NCBI GenBank assembly: GCA_002726235.1 | Contig: PBSN01000025.1 | Coordinates: 1-64,000 of the forward strand | Direction of reading: 5' to 3' | Length of the DNA stretch: 64,000 nucleotides | From: Nitrospiraceae bacterium | GTDB taxonomy: Bacteria; Nitrospirota; Nitrospiria; Nitrospirales; UBA2166 | In this document: positions 9,401 to 18,030 of the stretch, one piece after another | How positions within the stretch are numbered: the stretch's first letter is position 1 | Layout of the letters: each line of letters begins with the position of its first letter | The notes under the pieces: model-generated | Seen by the model: the letters and a program-made list of their open reading frames with translations, nothing else | Told to the model about the DNA's origin: nothing | The model's database searches: none | Made by a program: the position numbers and the translations under genes

Positions 9401-9930
9401 ATTTCTAAGTAATAGCTGCCGTTGCCGAACAGATCTTGATACTGACCGGCCACTCGTGCGGCCTCTTTTGGGTTTTTCTGCCCAATTAAGTGAGGAACCT
9501 CTCCGCTCAAGCATCCTGACAACCCGATAAGGCCGGTGTGGTGCTGACTCAGAAGCTCCTTATCGATTCGAGGTTTGTAGTAAAATCCGTCGAGATGTGA
9601 CGCTGCAACGAGTTTGATGAGATTATGATACCCGGTCTTATTTTTCGCGAGGAGTATAAGGTGATGGTATTCATTGTGTGCGAGATGCCCATTGCGATCA
9701 AATCGACTTCCCGGAGCCATATATACTTCGCACCCAATAATCGGTTTGATCCCGACTCTTGTCGCCGTTTCGTAAAACGAAATTGCTCCAAACAGATTGC
9801 CATGGTCGGTGATAGCTATGGCAGGCATTCCATTCCGCTTCGCTTGTTGCGTCAATTGATCAATTTTTGCAGCACCGTCGAGGAGACTGTACTCAGTGTG
9901 CAGATGAAGGTGGACAAACTCAGAAGCCAT
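6427..9930 (-). CDS. dnaE: DNA polymerase III subunit alpha
   Basis: A 1167-residue replicative polymerase (E. coli DnaE has 1160). Domains in order: PHP domain from residue 1 ([30 protein letters not shown]), the C-family polymerase core with [20 protein letters not shown] and the catalytic PDIDMDF, the later [11 protein letters not shown] block, then a helix-hairpin-helix segment, an OB fold ([20 protein letters not shown]) and a C-terminal tail. It is first in the minus-strand operon with accA, the PabB/TrpE-like gene and the class IV aminotransferase. About 320 bases separate it from the divergent NusG-like gene. No proofreading domain is present, as expected for DnaE. Confidence 0.98.
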   Translation of the reverse strand: MASEFVHLHLHTEYSLLDGAAKIDQLTQQAKRNGMPAIAITDHGNLFGAISFYETATRVGIKPIIGCEVYMAPGSRFDRNGHLAHNEYHHLILLAKNKTGYHNLIKLVAASHLDGFYYKPRIDKELLSQHHTGLIGLSGCLSGEVPHLIGQKNPKEAARVAGQYQDLFGNGSYYLEIQANGLPEQAIANRGLLDIHRNLGIPVVGTNDCHYLNKEDAKAHDILLCLQTGKTVNDPNRMRFHTHELYLKTPEEMVAAFADVPGATHNTYAISEQCDLQLDFSHTRLPKYNPPPGLTREEYLEQLARKGLEKRLHESSRTQSPSVYFARLADELAIITSMGYAGYFLIVWDIIKFARSRNIPVGPGRGSAAGSLVAYVLQITDIDPLTYNLIFERFLNPERVTLPDIDMDFCMDRREEVINYVIDRYGKDHVAQIITFGTLGAKAVVRDVGRVMEIPYADVDRVAKLIPNQLNITLQDALHNEPQLSKLTEADPQINELMETAKTLEGIARHASTHAAGIVISDEPLTNHVPLFRGANGETVTQFPMNDIEKIGLIKFDFLGLKTLTVINRTVEIIKQHHFSALEQEHRGSKSQDFSIASIPLDDSKTYALLSSGKATGIFQLESAGMQDLLAKIRPESFEDLIAILALFRPGPIGSGMVDDFIKRKRGTVPISYDAPMLEEILRDTYGVIVYQEQVMTIANKIAGFSLGQADLLRRAMGKKKPEEMEKQKIKFIDGATGKGMEKTKAEKMFDLIAYFAGYGFNKSHSAAYAIITYQTAYLKTHFQNEFMAALLTTESGNSDKIVRYLNECHELAIPILPPDINESHKDFTVTPHGIRFGLAAIKNVGEGAIEAILVARAKLGSFASLINVTREVDSRKLNKRVLEGLIRAGAFDSTGAKRSQLMAVLDRAMDEGMRAQREKQAGQTNLFATTAASEKIHSLTLPAIPEWDQHERLKWEKELVGFYITSHPLAPYTSILKQIATATSETVQDIADGKQVRLGGIVATCRQTTTKKGERMAMFQLEDLYGRTDVIVFPQTFRTAAELLSEDTLIVVTGTIDRVETGVKVKATSIELLPDHPPIGHMHISMNTQRLTSELLTQTKHLLQAHRGPCPVTLRLRIPSQAVATITLPQSFHVQPTEHCLVDIEALLGEGTVHFHEEFSGEDPIL

Positions 9931-10011
9931 TGTGCATACTTTCAGATGATGAGAATGAGAAGAATTGGTTCATTTTAACCAAAGACCATAGCTCCGGCAA
10001 GCGCCGAAATA

Positions 10012-10039
10012 TTGACAAACATTAGGCGTGGGGTATCAT
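10012..10039 (+). promoter_or_regulatory. Sigma-70-type promoter upstream of the NusG/RfaH-like gene
   Basis: TTGACA (6/6) and TATCAT (5/6) separated by 16 bp, the best promoter match I see in the window. Transcription would start near 10046 and run toward the gene at 10253, giving a leader of about 205 nt. That leader contains a copy of the dispersed palindromic repeat and a perfect 7-bp hairpin. Confidence 0.6.
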
Positions 10040-10070
10040 GTGGTGCGTGTCAATTCTCTCCGTAGTGCAT

Positions 10071-10185
10071 ATATTGAAAAGTCCGCCGACGGCATCTCGA
10101 CCCACGATCGTACTCACGTATTCCGTGTACATTTCGCATGCTAACGATCCTGCGGCCTTGCAGGATAAGCCATTTTGAACACCCC
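10071..10185 (-). repeat. Dispersed palindromic repeat, copy A
   Basis: Read on the minus strand, this ~115-bp stretch matches the repeat at 42238-42354 at both ends and in the middle: GGG(A/G)TGTT at one end, GCAAGGCC(G/T)CAG near the start, a GTAC-containing centre and TTCAATAT at the other end. Ends are imperfect inverted repeats. An internal hairpin has 7-bp arms ATCCTGC and GCAGGAT (10147-10166). It carries no gene and sits inside the leader of the NusG-like gene. Similar elements, as I recall them, are abundant in Nitrospira genomes. Confidence 0.55.
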
Positions 10186-10252
10186 GCATGTGACGAAATT
10201 TTAACGATCCCACTGACGCATTCTCATCGCGAATTCGGAGCCGGATAACCAT

Positions 10253-10759
10253 ATGATGGACGCACGCTGGTACGCCGTTTACACCCATGTGCAGAAAGAA
10301 TGGGTTGCACGTGACCATCTCGAACGGCAAGGGTTCATGTCGTACCTCCCGGTGTATCACAAAATCATTCGCCACGCACGAAACGTACGAGAGGTCGAAC
10401 GGCCTCTCTTTCCACGCTACCTGTTCGTTCGTGTCGCGCTTGAAGGGCGTGCCCATAACCCAATCCGCTCAACCATCGGAGTAAGTGAGATTGTCTGTCA
10501 TGGAGATGTTCCCATCCCCATTCCAAAGGAAATCATCGATTCCCTGAAGAGCAAAGAGGATCCCAAAGGCGTCATTGTGCTGGGAAATGCAATGGTATTC
10601 AAGAAAGGCGATCGAGTGCGTATCACGTCCGGCCAATTCGAGGGAATTGAAGCCATGTTTACTGAAATGAAGGATTCTGATCGTGTGGTCTTGCTATTGA
10701 GTATGCTGCATTCCTCATGGCGCGTGGTGGTCAAGACTGCCGAGGTGGAACGGGCATGA
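10253..10759 (+). CDS. NusG-family transcription factor, RfaH/UpxY-like paralogue
   Basis: A 168-residue protein with the two NusG domains. The NGN domain (residues ~4-105) opens with RWYAVYTHVQKEW and has the RPLFPRYLFVRV motif typical of specialised paralogues (RfaH, UpxY, LoaP). The C-terminal KOW domain has FKKGDRVRITSGQFEGIEAM. Such factors ride on RNA polymerase and suppress pausing or termination, often only in particular long operons recruited through a DNA element. Housekeeping nusG normally sits beside secE and rplK; this gene is alone, which favours a specialised role. GGAG lies 12 bases before the first ATG. No target polysaccharide operon is visible in this window. Confidence 0.8.
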   Translation: MMDARWYAVYTHVQKEWVARDHLERQGFMSYLPVYHKIIRHARNVREVERPLFPRYLFVRVALEGRAHNPIRSTIGVSEIVCHGDVPIPIPKEIIDSLKSKEDPKGVIVLGNAMVFKKGDRVRITSGQFEGIEAMFTEMKDSDRVVLLLSMLHSSWRVVVKTAEVERA

Positions 10760-11001
10760 GATGTCTTCATAAACTAAACACAGAGCGACGAACAACCCTG
10801 CTGGATACTCTGAAGACGAAGTTTGCTAGAAATACAATAGTACATTTGCTGGCCCCTAAGAATCGCTCATGGATGGAGTTGGATTTCACGATGTGGATCT
10901 TGAGGCGTATCGTGAACGATGCACCTATTCTCTTTCTACATCATGTCCTACAAGACATGTTGCTCTTCAGAAGAATGAGAATACGTGATGTTAATCCGTG
11001 A
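10760..11001 (+). pseudogene. Possible remnant of a transposase-like gene
   Basis: The 380 bases between the NusG-like gene and hspQ hold no intact gene. One frame reads HLLAPKNRSWMELDFTMWIL followed by RRIVNDA, which recalls the TPKHxSWLNxxExWFxIL end of IS630-type transposases, but the match is short and the expected glutamate is out of register. No terminal repeats are visible. A small inverted repeat (CATGTC/GACATG, 10942-10959) lies within it. From 11002 to 11140 I see nothing. Confidence 0.2.
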
Positions 11002-11140
11002 CTTCGCGCCTTTCTAAACCGTGGCTAGCAATCAACACTAATACTCTCGCCATCCTTGTCCCTTGTTTTATTAACGGTTACAATTTTACTCGTGCCAGAT
11101 TTCGATCCGCTATTCGCTCACTGAGGAAGATCCGTCCTGT

Positions 11141-11479
11141 ATGAAAAATGGAAATCATCACGTGTTCGATTCAAAAGCTCAGTTTTCCATCGGCCAGGTG
11201 ATCCACCACCGGCGTTCTCAGTATCGCGGTGTGATCGTCGACGTTGATCCAAACTTTCAACTCACGGATGAATGGTACGATGATGTCGCGTTGAGTCGAC
11301 CGCCCAAAGACAAGCCGTGGTACCACGTCTTGGTCCACAATAGTGACCAGCTGACATATGTTGCTGAACGCCATCTCGAACCTGATCACAGTGGAGAACC
11401 GGTCAATCACCCTTTTCTTCACCACTGCTTTGATATATTTGATAATGGCAGATATGACCGAAGTGGAGGTGTCAACTAA
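11141..11479 (+). CDS. hspQ: Heat shock protein HspQ (hemimethylated-DNA-binding YccV family)
   Basis: A 112-residue protein with the single YccV/HspQ domain: FSIGQVIHHRRSQYRGVIVD near the N-terminus, then TDEWY, RPPKDKPWYHVLV and YVAERHLEPDHSGEPVNHP. In E. coli HspQ is a heat-inducible protein that binds hemimethylated oriC DNA and acts as a specificity enhancer of the Lon protease. The first ~15 residues are an unconserved lead. It begins a rightward group with the lipoprotein, a small conserved gene and glnS. Confidence 0.9.
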   Translation: MKNGNHHVFDSKAQFSIGQVIHHRRSQYRGVIVDVDPNFQLTDEWYDDVALSRPPKDKPWYHVLVHNSDQLTYVAERHLEPDHSGEPVNHPFLHHCFDIFDNGRYDRSGGVN

Positions 11480-11557
11480 CCTTCTTCAGCTCTCGCACAC
11501 ACCTCGGTGAAAAATAACCTAATTCCCATTCCGTGTTTTGGCATTGAAAGGACCGGC

Positions 11558-11890
11558 ATGAACTCGACAAAAAAGCAACGTGCGGCCTCCTCGATCATGC
11601 TCCTGCTTGCAGCTAGTGTCCTACTCAGCGCGTGCCTCGCTGTGGGAAAATCATTTCCGGACTATGCAGTGCCGGATATCAAGATTGGCAAAACAACCGA
11701 AAGTGAGATTCGGAAATTGTTCGGGCCACCATGGCGAACGGGAATGGATGATGGGGACCGAACCTGGACATACGGTCACTACCAATACTCGCTGTTTCAG
11801 GCGGCAAAAACGGAGGATCTCGTCATTCGATTTGACAAGAACAAGGTGGTCAGCTCATACACATTTAACACGACAAATCCTACACCTTGA
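11558..11890 (+). CDS. Lipoprotein with SmpA/BamE-like domain
   Basis: A 110-residue lipoprotein. I start at the ATG preceded by GAAAGGA; an upstream in-frame ATG at 11507 would add 17 residues in front of the signal. The signal peptide ends in the lipobox LLSAC with C26. The mature part has DIKIGKTTESEIRKLFGPPW, the turn of the SmpA/OmlA (BamE) fold, then RTWTYGHYQYS and a short C-terminal strand. BamE belongs to the outer-membrane protein assembly machine, but many unrelated small lipoproteins share this fold, so the role is open. Confidence 0.75.
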   Translation: MNSTKKQRAASSIMLLLAASVLLSACLAVGKSFPDYAVPDIKIGKTTESEIRKLFGPPWRTGMDDGDRTWTYGHYQYSLFQAAKTEDLVIRFDKNKVVSSYTFNTTNPTP

Positions 11891-11903
11891 TATCTGAGCT
11901 CAT

Positions 11904-12200
11904 ATGACGTTGGACTTATTCAAAACCACGCTTGTCGATGATGCCCCTCCGCCCGAGATTGACCAAGCCCTTCTGGCACTCTGGCTAGAGGCTCGGGGGA
12001 ATTGGGATGAGGCCCATAAGATCATTCAAAATATGAATGGCCGGTCTGTGGCGTGGGCTCATGCCTATCTCCATCGGAAAGAGGGCGACCTCACCAATGC
12101 TGCCTATTGGTACTCCCATGCCAGTCGCAACATCTCTGAGTTGTCCCTGGCCTGTGAATGGGAAGAGATTGCAAAAGCGTTCCTGCCTCGTACGAAGTAA
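11904..12200 (+). CDS. Conserved small hypothetical protein (helical repeat)
   Basis: A 98-residue soluble protein with a pattern [20 protein letters not shown] followed by [21 protein letters not shown] recognise this as a widespread uncharacterised bacterial family with TPR-like helices; no activity is known to me. It begins 14 bases after the lipoprotein gene and ends 11 bases before the chosen glnS start, so it is co-transcribed with them. Confidence 0.7.
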   Translation: MTLDLFKTTLVDDAPPPEIDQALLALWLEARGNWDEAHKIIQNMNGRSVAWAHAYLHRKEGDLTNAAYWYSHASRNISELSLACEWEEIAKAFLPRTK

Positions 12201-12211
12201 TACACCCACCA

Positions 12212-13927
12212 ATGACCTACCCCGATTCATCCCAACCGTCTGACTTCATTCGCGCCATCATTTCCGAAGACCTTAGAACCAACAAAAATGATGGAAGATT
12301 GGTGACCCGCTTTCCTCCAGAGCCCAATGGGTATCTGCATATCGGACACGCAAAATCGATTTTTCTAAATTTCGGCGTGGCGTCAGAATACAAAGGAGGC
12401 ATCTGCAATCTTCGATTTGATGACACCAATCCGTCCAAGGAAGATGTGAAATACGTTGAATCCATTAAGGAGGATGTGAGATGGCTGGGCTTTGATTGGA
12501 ATGATCGCCTGTTCTATGCTTCAGACTATTTCGACACCCTCTACGACTACGCGGTTGAACTGATCAAGAAGGGCAAAGCATATGTCGATAGTTTGAACGC
12601 TGAAGAAATTAGAGCATACCGTGGCACACTGACTGAACCAGGGAAAAATAGTCCGTGGAGAGATCGTTCTGTCGAAGAAAACTTAAAACTGTTTGAACGA
12701 ATGCGTGCTGGCGAGTTTGATGAAGGAGCGCATGTCCTCCGAACCAAGATCGATATGGCTGCGCCGAATATAAACATGCGCGACCCTGCCCTCTATCGAA
12801 TACTCAAGGTTCCACATCACCGGACTGGTGACAAGTGGCATATCTACCCCATGTACGACTTTACACACTGCCTTTCGGATTCTATTGAAGGAGTGACACA
12901 TTCCCTCTGTACGTTAGAATTCCAGGATCATCGTCCATTGTATGACTGGGTGCTCGACGAGTTGGGCATTCAAAACCATCCGCAACAAATCGAATTTGCT
13001 CGCCTCAACATCAGTTATACTGTCATGAGCAAGCGCATGCTCCATAAACTTGTAGATCGAGGCGATGTCTCGGGGTGGAATGACCCTCGGATGCCAACAC
13101 TTCAGGGGTTACGGCGACGAGGCTATACCGCCAAGTCCATTCGGAACTTTTGCAATCGTATTGGAGTAGCCAAGCGAGATGCCGTAGTTGATATGGCACT
13201 ACTAGAGCATTCCGTCCGCGAAGACCTTAATCAACATGCTCCGCGTGTGATGGCGGTATTGCACCCGCTCCGTCTGATCATCGAAAACTATCCGGAAAAC
13301 CAAGTTGAAGAACTAGATGCGGCCAACCATCCAAATGATGAGACTATGGGCACACGAAAAATACTCTTCTCACGAGTGTTGTATGTTGACCAAGATGATT
13401 TTCGTGAAACTCCACCGAAAAAATTTTACCGTTTAACTCCTGGCCACGAAGTTCGCCTTCGCTATGCCTACTTGATCACCTGTGTTGGGGTGGTGAAAGA
13501 TGAACAGACAGGTCAAATCATTGAACTTCGCTGCACCTATGACCCCGCAACCCGTGGAGGATCATCGCCAGACGGACGAAAGGTGAAAGCCACCATTCAT
13601 TGGGTATCTGCGACCCATTCACTCCCTGCCGAAGTGCGCTTGTACGACCATCTCTTCGCAACATCCAATCCAAATGCTGTCGAGAGTGGTAAGGATTTCA
13701 TCTCGAACTTGAATCCTGCCTCCCTGAAAACGTTGCGAGATGCTCGAGTGGAACTAAGTCTGAAAGATGCAGTGCCAGGTACTCGCTACCAGTTCGAGCG
13801 ACATGCCTATTTCTGTGTCGACCAGGTGGACTCATCCGACGACGCCCTCGTCTTTAACCGAACGGTAGCCCTCAGGGATACATGGGCAAAGGTCCAGCAG
13901 ATACAAACGAAGAGCGAAGACAAATAG
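12212..13927 (+). CDS. glnS: Glutaminyl-tRNA synthetase
   Basis: A 571-residue class Ib synthetase. HIGH motif at residues 43-46 in [25 protein letters not shown] counterpart VMSKR in [15 protein letters not shown]; the acceptor-binding and distal beta-barrel domains follow, ending near QIQTKSEDK. It charges tRNA-Gln directly. I start at the ATG after the stop of the small upstream gene; an earlier in-frame ATG at 12158 would overlap that gene. No gatCAB genes are in this window, so whether the indirect route also exists cannot be judged. Confidence 0.96.
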   Translation: MTYPDSSQPSDFIRAIISEDLRTNKNDGRLVTRFPPEPNGYLHIGHAKSIFLNFGVASEYKGGICNLRFDDTNPSKEDVKYVESIKEDVRWLGFDWNDRLFYASDYFDTLYDYAVELIKKGKAYVDSLNAEEIRAYRGTLTEPGKNSPWRDRSVEENLKLFERMRAGEFDEGAHVLRTKIDMAAPNINMRDPALYRILKVPHHRTGDKWHIYPMYDFTHCLSDSIEGVTHSLCTLEFQDHRPLYDWVLDELGIQNHPQQIEFARLNISYTVMSKRMLHKLVDRGDVSGWNDPRMPTLQGLRRRGYTAKSIRNFCNRIGVAKRDAVVDMALLEHSVREDLNQHAPRVMAVLHPLRLIIENYPENQVEELDAANHPNDETMGTRKILFSRVLYVDQDDFRETPPKKFYRLTPGHEVRLRYAYLITCVGVVKDEQTGQIIELRCTYDPATRGGSSPDGRKVKATIHWVSATHSLPAEVRLYDHLFATSNPNAVESGKDFISNLNPASLKTLRDARVELSLKDAVPGTRYQFERHAYFCVDQVDSSDDALVFNRTVALRDTWAKVQQIQTKSEDK

Positions 13928-14315
13928 CAACACTTTTACGGTTCCTTCCTAAACAAGTTTTTGATGATCTGGCACGCAACCTTCATCAACAATCCATATA
14001 GATTGTGAACACTGTTGAAACAGATACATGCGGAGAATACGTCATCCCTAGTCTGCTCAAGTCTAGCCGGGCAACAACCTTCATTTGCTCGCCGAAGAAA
14101 AACCAGAGGTTCGAAGGTCCACGAAAGATTAATGCACCTATTTTGCACGAATTTCAGGCCACGAAAAATTCTCCTCAGAAAGCCGGAGCCTCACGCATTT
14201 TTTTGGCAATGCCCATGACTTCCCAGTCAAACTCAGTTTCAATAGCACCGATCAGCGTCTCAGAACCCCGGCAACTTCCATGCCTTCCTCAAACTTGTTT
14301 CTGAACTGGTGCAAC
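13928..14315. other. 388-base gap between convergent glnS and the DciA-like gene
   Basis: No intact gene. A short decayed or frameshifted reading frame lies on the minus strand at 14175-14281 (separate entry). Otherwise I see only AT-rich DNA and a minor inverted repeat (CTGTT GA AACAG near 14010). No terminator with a T-run is visible on either strand. Confidence 0.5.
14175..14281 (-). pseudogene. Possible frameshifted mini-gene after dciA
   Basis: An ATG at 14281 with a good Shine-Dalgarno site (GAGGAAGG) starts MEVAG and then hits a stop within 10 codons. If one base is added in the GGGG run, equivalent to a -1 shift, the frame continues as GSETLIGAIETEFDWEVMGI then AKKMREAPAF and a stop, a coherent protein-like sequence. 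I do not recognise the family. It could be a decayed small gene, a sequencing error or chance. Confidence 0.25.
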
Positions 14316-14648
14316 CTAGGAGCGTGAGGGAGGCTGGAGTCCAAGTCGAAAGATAATGTCTTTTATAATGTTTTCATTCATGTTGTTCTCGATCTTCCGT
14401 ATGAGCTCTGGCTTGAGAAAGGTAAGTTGCTGAAGCCACGCTGAACTATCCACCAACACGTAAAGTGTTCCGAACCGAATCGTATCCGGCCTAGCATGGC
14501 TTGATATCGGTTCACCCACGATTTCGTCCCAACGGTCCTTGAGCGTGTATTCTCGCAATTTTCCCTCGAGGCCGCAATTCCGGATGAAGTGATTGACGGC
14601 AACCGAAAGCGGCGTGAAGGGAAACAGCATTTTTTTCGATTGCGTCAT
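14316..14648 (-). CDS. DUF721 / DciA-like protein
   Basis: A 110-residue protein with the DUF721 pattern: an N-terminal helix (PFTPLSVAVNHFIRNCGLEG), W in DRWDEIVGEPISSHARPDTI, a strand giving LYVLVDSSAWLQQLTFLKPE and a final helix ending in IIKDIIFRLG. DciA proteins of this family help load or support the replicative helicase DnaB in bacteria without DnaC. The family is broad, so DciA function is inferred. radA lies upstream on the same strand, about 360 bases away. Confidence 0.75.
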   Translation of the reverse strand: MTQSKKMLFPFTPLSVAVNHFIRNCGLEGKLREYTLKDRWDEIVGEPISSHARPDTIRFGTLYVLVDSSAWLQQLTFLKPELIRKIENNMNENIIKDIIFRLGLQPPSRS

Positions 14649-15004
14649 CTATCCACTCGAATTAAACACATCCGCTTGGCACGATTGCTCCGGTGGCATC
14701 CAGATTATTCAGCCTTGAGGTTAGCTCACAAAATCTATTAGCTAGGATATTGAGAAGAAAGACAAGCGCACAGAGGAACGTGGCCACGGCCTCAACCGTA
14801 TTTTCCATAAACAACCCTGCATGGGATGCGCCTCCTATTTTATTTAGATAATATCGCATAAAATGGTGAACATAATACGGCCAATCCTGCTTGATCGTTT
14901 GTCATGGGATTCATCTCTACTCCCGCAAAAAGTGTGCTAGGAAAATTGACCGCAGAAAACACGAGATAGCCGTTACTCACATAACGCTCGCAATATATCC
15001 TGCG
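14649..15004. other. 356-base gap between radA and the DciA-like gene
   Basis: One minus-strand frame (14662-14859) could encode a ~48-65-residue protein with a single hydrophobic helix (ATFLCALVFLLNILA), but no Shine-Dalgarno site serves its starts. An AGGAGG at about 14829-14834 serves only a 26-codon frame in another phase. I cannot support a gene here; the region may hold the promoter of the DciA-like gene. Confidence 0.4.
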
Positions 15005-16375
15005 TTACAAGAAGAGAGCATCCTGGGCTTCTCCAACGTGTTTGACGCCTACCAATGCTATGTGCTGTTGATTCTCCAATAAACTAAGGTTCCCTTCAGG
15101 GAGCGCGCATCGTTTAAAGCCAAGTTTTGCCGCTTCCCTTATTCGAATATCGGCGGCGCTAACGGTTCTGATTTCCCCACCTAAGCCGACTTCTCCACAC
15201 ACCAAGGTCTTAGTATCAATCGGGAGCTCGCGGATGCTCGATATCACAGCCGCCACAATCCCTAAATCACTCGCCGTTTCGTCTATTCGCATTCCTCCAA
15301 CCACGTTGATGTACACATCCTGCCCAGAAAGGCGTAGTCCAAGATGTTTCTCGAGTACTGCCAGCAAGATTGAAACTCGATTACTTTCCACGCCTGTAGC
15401 GACACGCTTAGGATTGGCGAAGTGCGTCGGTGCAACGAGGGCCTGAACCTCAACCAAGATAGGCCGGGTCCCCTCCATCATCGCAACCACCACTGATCCA
15501 GCGCTCTCACGCGACCGGTCTTCAAGAAATAGTGCCGATGGATTCCCAACCTCTTGGAGACCAGATTCGGTCATCTCAAATACACCAATCTCGTTGGTGG
15601 CTCCAAAACGATTTTTCACAGCCCGAAGGATACGATGCGAATGACCACGAGCGCCTTCGAAGTACAAAACAGTATCAACAATGTGTTCCAGGAGCCGTGG
15701 TCCGGCAATCGCACCTTCTTTCGTCACATGTCCGATGATAAACACCGGAATATCTCGTTGTTTTGCAAAGGCCATTAGTTGTGCCGCAACCTCTTGAACT
15801 TGAGTGATGCTCCCCGGCGTGGAGGTCAGTTGCGTAGAAAAAGTAGTCTGAATAGAATCAACGACGATCGCGGCAGGATTAAGTTCTTGCGCCGATTGCA
15901 AAATGGATTCAAGCTCCGTTTCAGAAAGCAGATAGAGAAACGCATTATCGATACCTAACCGATGCCCTCGCATCTTGACTTGAGTCGTCGACTCCTCGCC
16001 GGAAACATAGAGAACTGCTGAACCTTCCTGAGAGAGCTGAGGAAGTGTTTGAAGGAGCAAGGTCGTTTTCCCGATACCTGGATCTCCCCCGACGAGCGTA
16101 ACCGAACCATACACCACTCCCCCGCCAAGCACTCGGTCAAACTCACTGATGCCGGTGAGGATTCTAGGCTCGACATTAAATTGCAAATCCCTAATGGGTA
16201 CGGGTTTTGTCTCCAGATTACTTCTTCCTGATCCACGCCGGTGTGTCGTGGATATTGGCACCTCCTCTTTAAAGCTATTCCAGCTGGCACATTCCGGACA
16301 CCGGCCATGCCAACGCGGCGATTCATGGCCACATTGTTGACACCGAAATACCGCCTTCATCTTCGCCCTTGACAT
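15005..16375 (-). CDS. radA: DNA repair protein RadA (Sms)
   Basis: About 457 residues. A C4 zinc finger (C12, C15, C26, C29) is followed by a RecA-like core with Walker A GGDPGIGKTTLL (residues ~96-107), the RadA-specific KNRFG motif (VKNRFGATNEIGVFEM) and a C-terminal Lon-protease-like domain with NVVGGMRIDETASDLGI. RadA is a branch-migration helicase acting in recombination and in repair of stalled forks. The start at 16375 matches E. coli RadA in alignment; the Met five codons later (16360) has a better Shine-Dalgarno site (AAGGGCG). Confidence 0.96.
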   Translation of the reverse strand: MSRAKMKAVFRCQQCGHESPRWHGRCPECASWNSFKEEVPISTTHRRGSGRSNLETKPVPIRDLQFNVEPRILTGISEFDRVLGGGVVYGSVTLVGGDPGIGKTTLLLQTLPQLSQEGSAVLYVSGEESTTQVKMRGHRLGIDNAFLYLLSETELESILQSAQELNPAAIVVDSIQTTFSTQLTSTPGSITQVQEVAAQLMAFAKQRDIPVFIIGHVTKEGAIAGPRLLEHIVDTVLYFEGARGHSHRILRAVKNRFGATNEIGVFEMTESGLQEVGNPSALFLEDRSRESAGSVVVAMMEGTRPILVEVQALVAPTHFANPKRVATGVESNRVSILLAVLEKHLGLRLSGQDVYINVVGGMRIDETASDLGIVAAVISSIRELPIDTKTLVCGEVGLGGEIRTVSAADIRIREAAKLGFKRCALPEGNLSLLENQQHIALVGVKHVGEAQDALFL

Positions 16376-16765
16376 GCTTTCAGAGTATGAGATGGATACC
16401 AGAAAATCAAACACATCGGCGTTCTTCCATGCTGCACACACGCCATGAAACTGGACATAGCCCGTGAGTGTTCGATACAATCGCGTGGTTTATACTCTAT
16501 ATTTTTCAAATATGTGATGGTGCTATTTGCATTGCATATTTCCATCCCTAGCGGCCAGATATGAGAAATCCCATTCGTAATAAAGGCCGCTATCCGATAC
16601 ATAAGAATGCGAATCGGCAACAAGCAGTGGTTTCTACCATAACCCGTTGCGGCTTGTTGGATACGAACTTTACTTTGTGGATGTCATGTTTGATCATTAT
16701 GTTGACTCAACCGGCATACTTCGTTGCATCGCTCGCCACACCTGCCCTCAAATGTACCGTTGAAG
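16376..16765. other. 390-base gap between divergent radA and the TPR lipoprotein gene
   Basis: No gene that I can support. A TTGACT hexamer at 16702-16707 may be a -35 element for the rightward gene, but the -10 partner (TTGCAT, 16 bp on) is poor. Nothing else stands out. Confidence 0.4.
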
Positions 16766-17944
16766 ATGCGATCCTTGGAGATTCCTAGCCTCACCACGCA
16801 TCCCTATGGTTTCCCTTCGTTTCTGCCTTGGATTCTTTTTACCGCCATAGCTTTCCTCGCTGCATGTGGAGGGACTGCTCCGTTTCAGAACCTGCCGGAG
16901 AAAGTCGTCAAGCAACCACAGTCTGAGGTTCTTGACCCTATAAAATTTGTCAATGGATCTCTGTGCGATAATGGGGATCAAGTTCTCAAGTCACTCGACA
17001 GCAATACCCTGACAAGCACTTCATGGGGGGTAGGCCGTGAGGTTGTAGTATCGCTTCCGGTAGGATCCAAACAAAGCGAATTTCACCTCTTTCTTGATAA
17101 CCGTGACAAGCTCGTTGGAATCATCTCTATTACTCGTGACGGATTAGAACTTGGACCGTACCCGGAAATCCGTCGGTGGCTCACACAAACTAAGAAAACT
17201 GGCTTTATTGTCGAATCGAATGTTGATACATCCGCCGAAGGGATACAACATGCCTCGTATCATCTGGAGCGAGGGGAAAAATACCTTCATAGCGTCGTAG
17301 CTTTATCCCGGACTGCTACACCCATCTTGTACATTGACTCAAGAGTGCTTCCGGGATTCGCAGGCATTCTAGCCGCCAACTCAAAGAGGTTTCTTCAACG
17401 CATTGAGGGCGTCGGCGCATCCACACTCGTAGAGGAACAGGAAGATTTTCTCGCGCTCCAGCAATTTGCTGGCGCGGAAATCGATCGGGTTGGGTTGTGT
17501 GATGATCCGAGTCCAGACCGTGCTGTGGAAGGATACCGAAACGCGCTCAAGATTGGATTTCAGAACACGCTTTATGAGGCCGAATCATATCACCGCACTG
17601 GGCTCGCCTATCGAGACCAAGAAAAATTTTCCCAAGCGATCGCGGCAATGCAAAAGTCGTTAAAAGTTCGTCCAGCCATCGCAGAGGTCCACCATCACAT
17701 GGGAACCGTTTACGAGCGCATGAGTGACGCCAAGCGAGCCATTGAGTCCTATTTAACCGCTGTCAGGCTTCGGCCAAACTATCTAGTCGCACGATTTCAC
17801 TTGGCAACTGCGTATGTCGAGGTCGATCCAAAGAGGTCGATTCGAGAATTCGAAACATATCTCGCGCTGGCTGAAAACAGGAAACGTGAGCAAAATCGTC
17901 TCCAAAAAGCCAAAGAACACTTGATACGGTTAAAACAGAATTAG
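16766..17944 (+). CDS. Lipoprotein with C-terminal TPR repeats
   Basis: About 392 residues. The signal peptide ends in a lipobox FLAAC with C34, so the protein is probably membrane-anchored. Residues ~55-215 form a domain I do not recognise (GREVVVSLPVGSKQSEFHLF; RDGLELGPYPEIRRWLTQ). The C-terminal ~150 residues are TPR helices (ESYHRTGLAYRDQEKFSQAI, AEVHHHMGTVYERMSDAKRA, LVARFHLATAYVEVDPKRSI), ending in a charged helix. TPR lipoproteins commonly scaffold envelope complexes; the partner is unknown. I chose the Met giving a compact signal peptide; one 14 codons earlier is possible. Confidence 0.65.
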   Translation: MRSLEIPSLTTHPYGFPSFLPWILFTAIAFLAACGGTAPFQNLPEKVVKQPQSEVLDPIKFVNGSLCDNGDQVLKSLDSNTLTSTSWGVGREVVVSLPVGSKQSEFHLFLDNRDKLVGIISITRDGLELGPYPEIRRWLTQTKKTGFIVESNVDTSAEGIQHASYHLERGEKYLHSVVALSRTATPILYIDSRVLPGFAGILAANSKRFLQRIEGVGASTLVEEQEDFLALQQFAGAEIDRVGLCDDPSPDRAVEGYRNALKIGFQNTLYEAESYHRTGLAYRDQEKFSQAIAAMQKSLKVRPAIAEVHHHMGTVYERMSDAKRAIESYLTAVRLRPNYLVARFHLATAYVEVDPKRSIREFETYLALAENRKREQNRLQKAKEHLIRLKQN

Positions 17945-18030
17945 GAATCGCCACGAAACAACGAACCCAGTGACCTAAAACAATTGTGGAGTGAAACGTG
18001 GTTTTACTGAGGGTAGCGTAGAACGTACTC

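Noticed and set aside
10038-10178. 46-codon frame in the leader of the NusG-like gene, as a leader peptide
   Set aside because: Its ATG overlaps the -10 hexamer, so the start codon would not be transcribed from the promoter found.
13936-14148. 70-codon minus-strand frame downstream of glnS
   Set aside because: No motif, no ribosome site and composition like intergenic DNA.
14662-14859. 65-codon minus-strand frame with one hydrophobic helix
   Set aside because: No Shine-Dalgarno site at the usable start codons and no recognised family; kept only as a remark in the gap entry.
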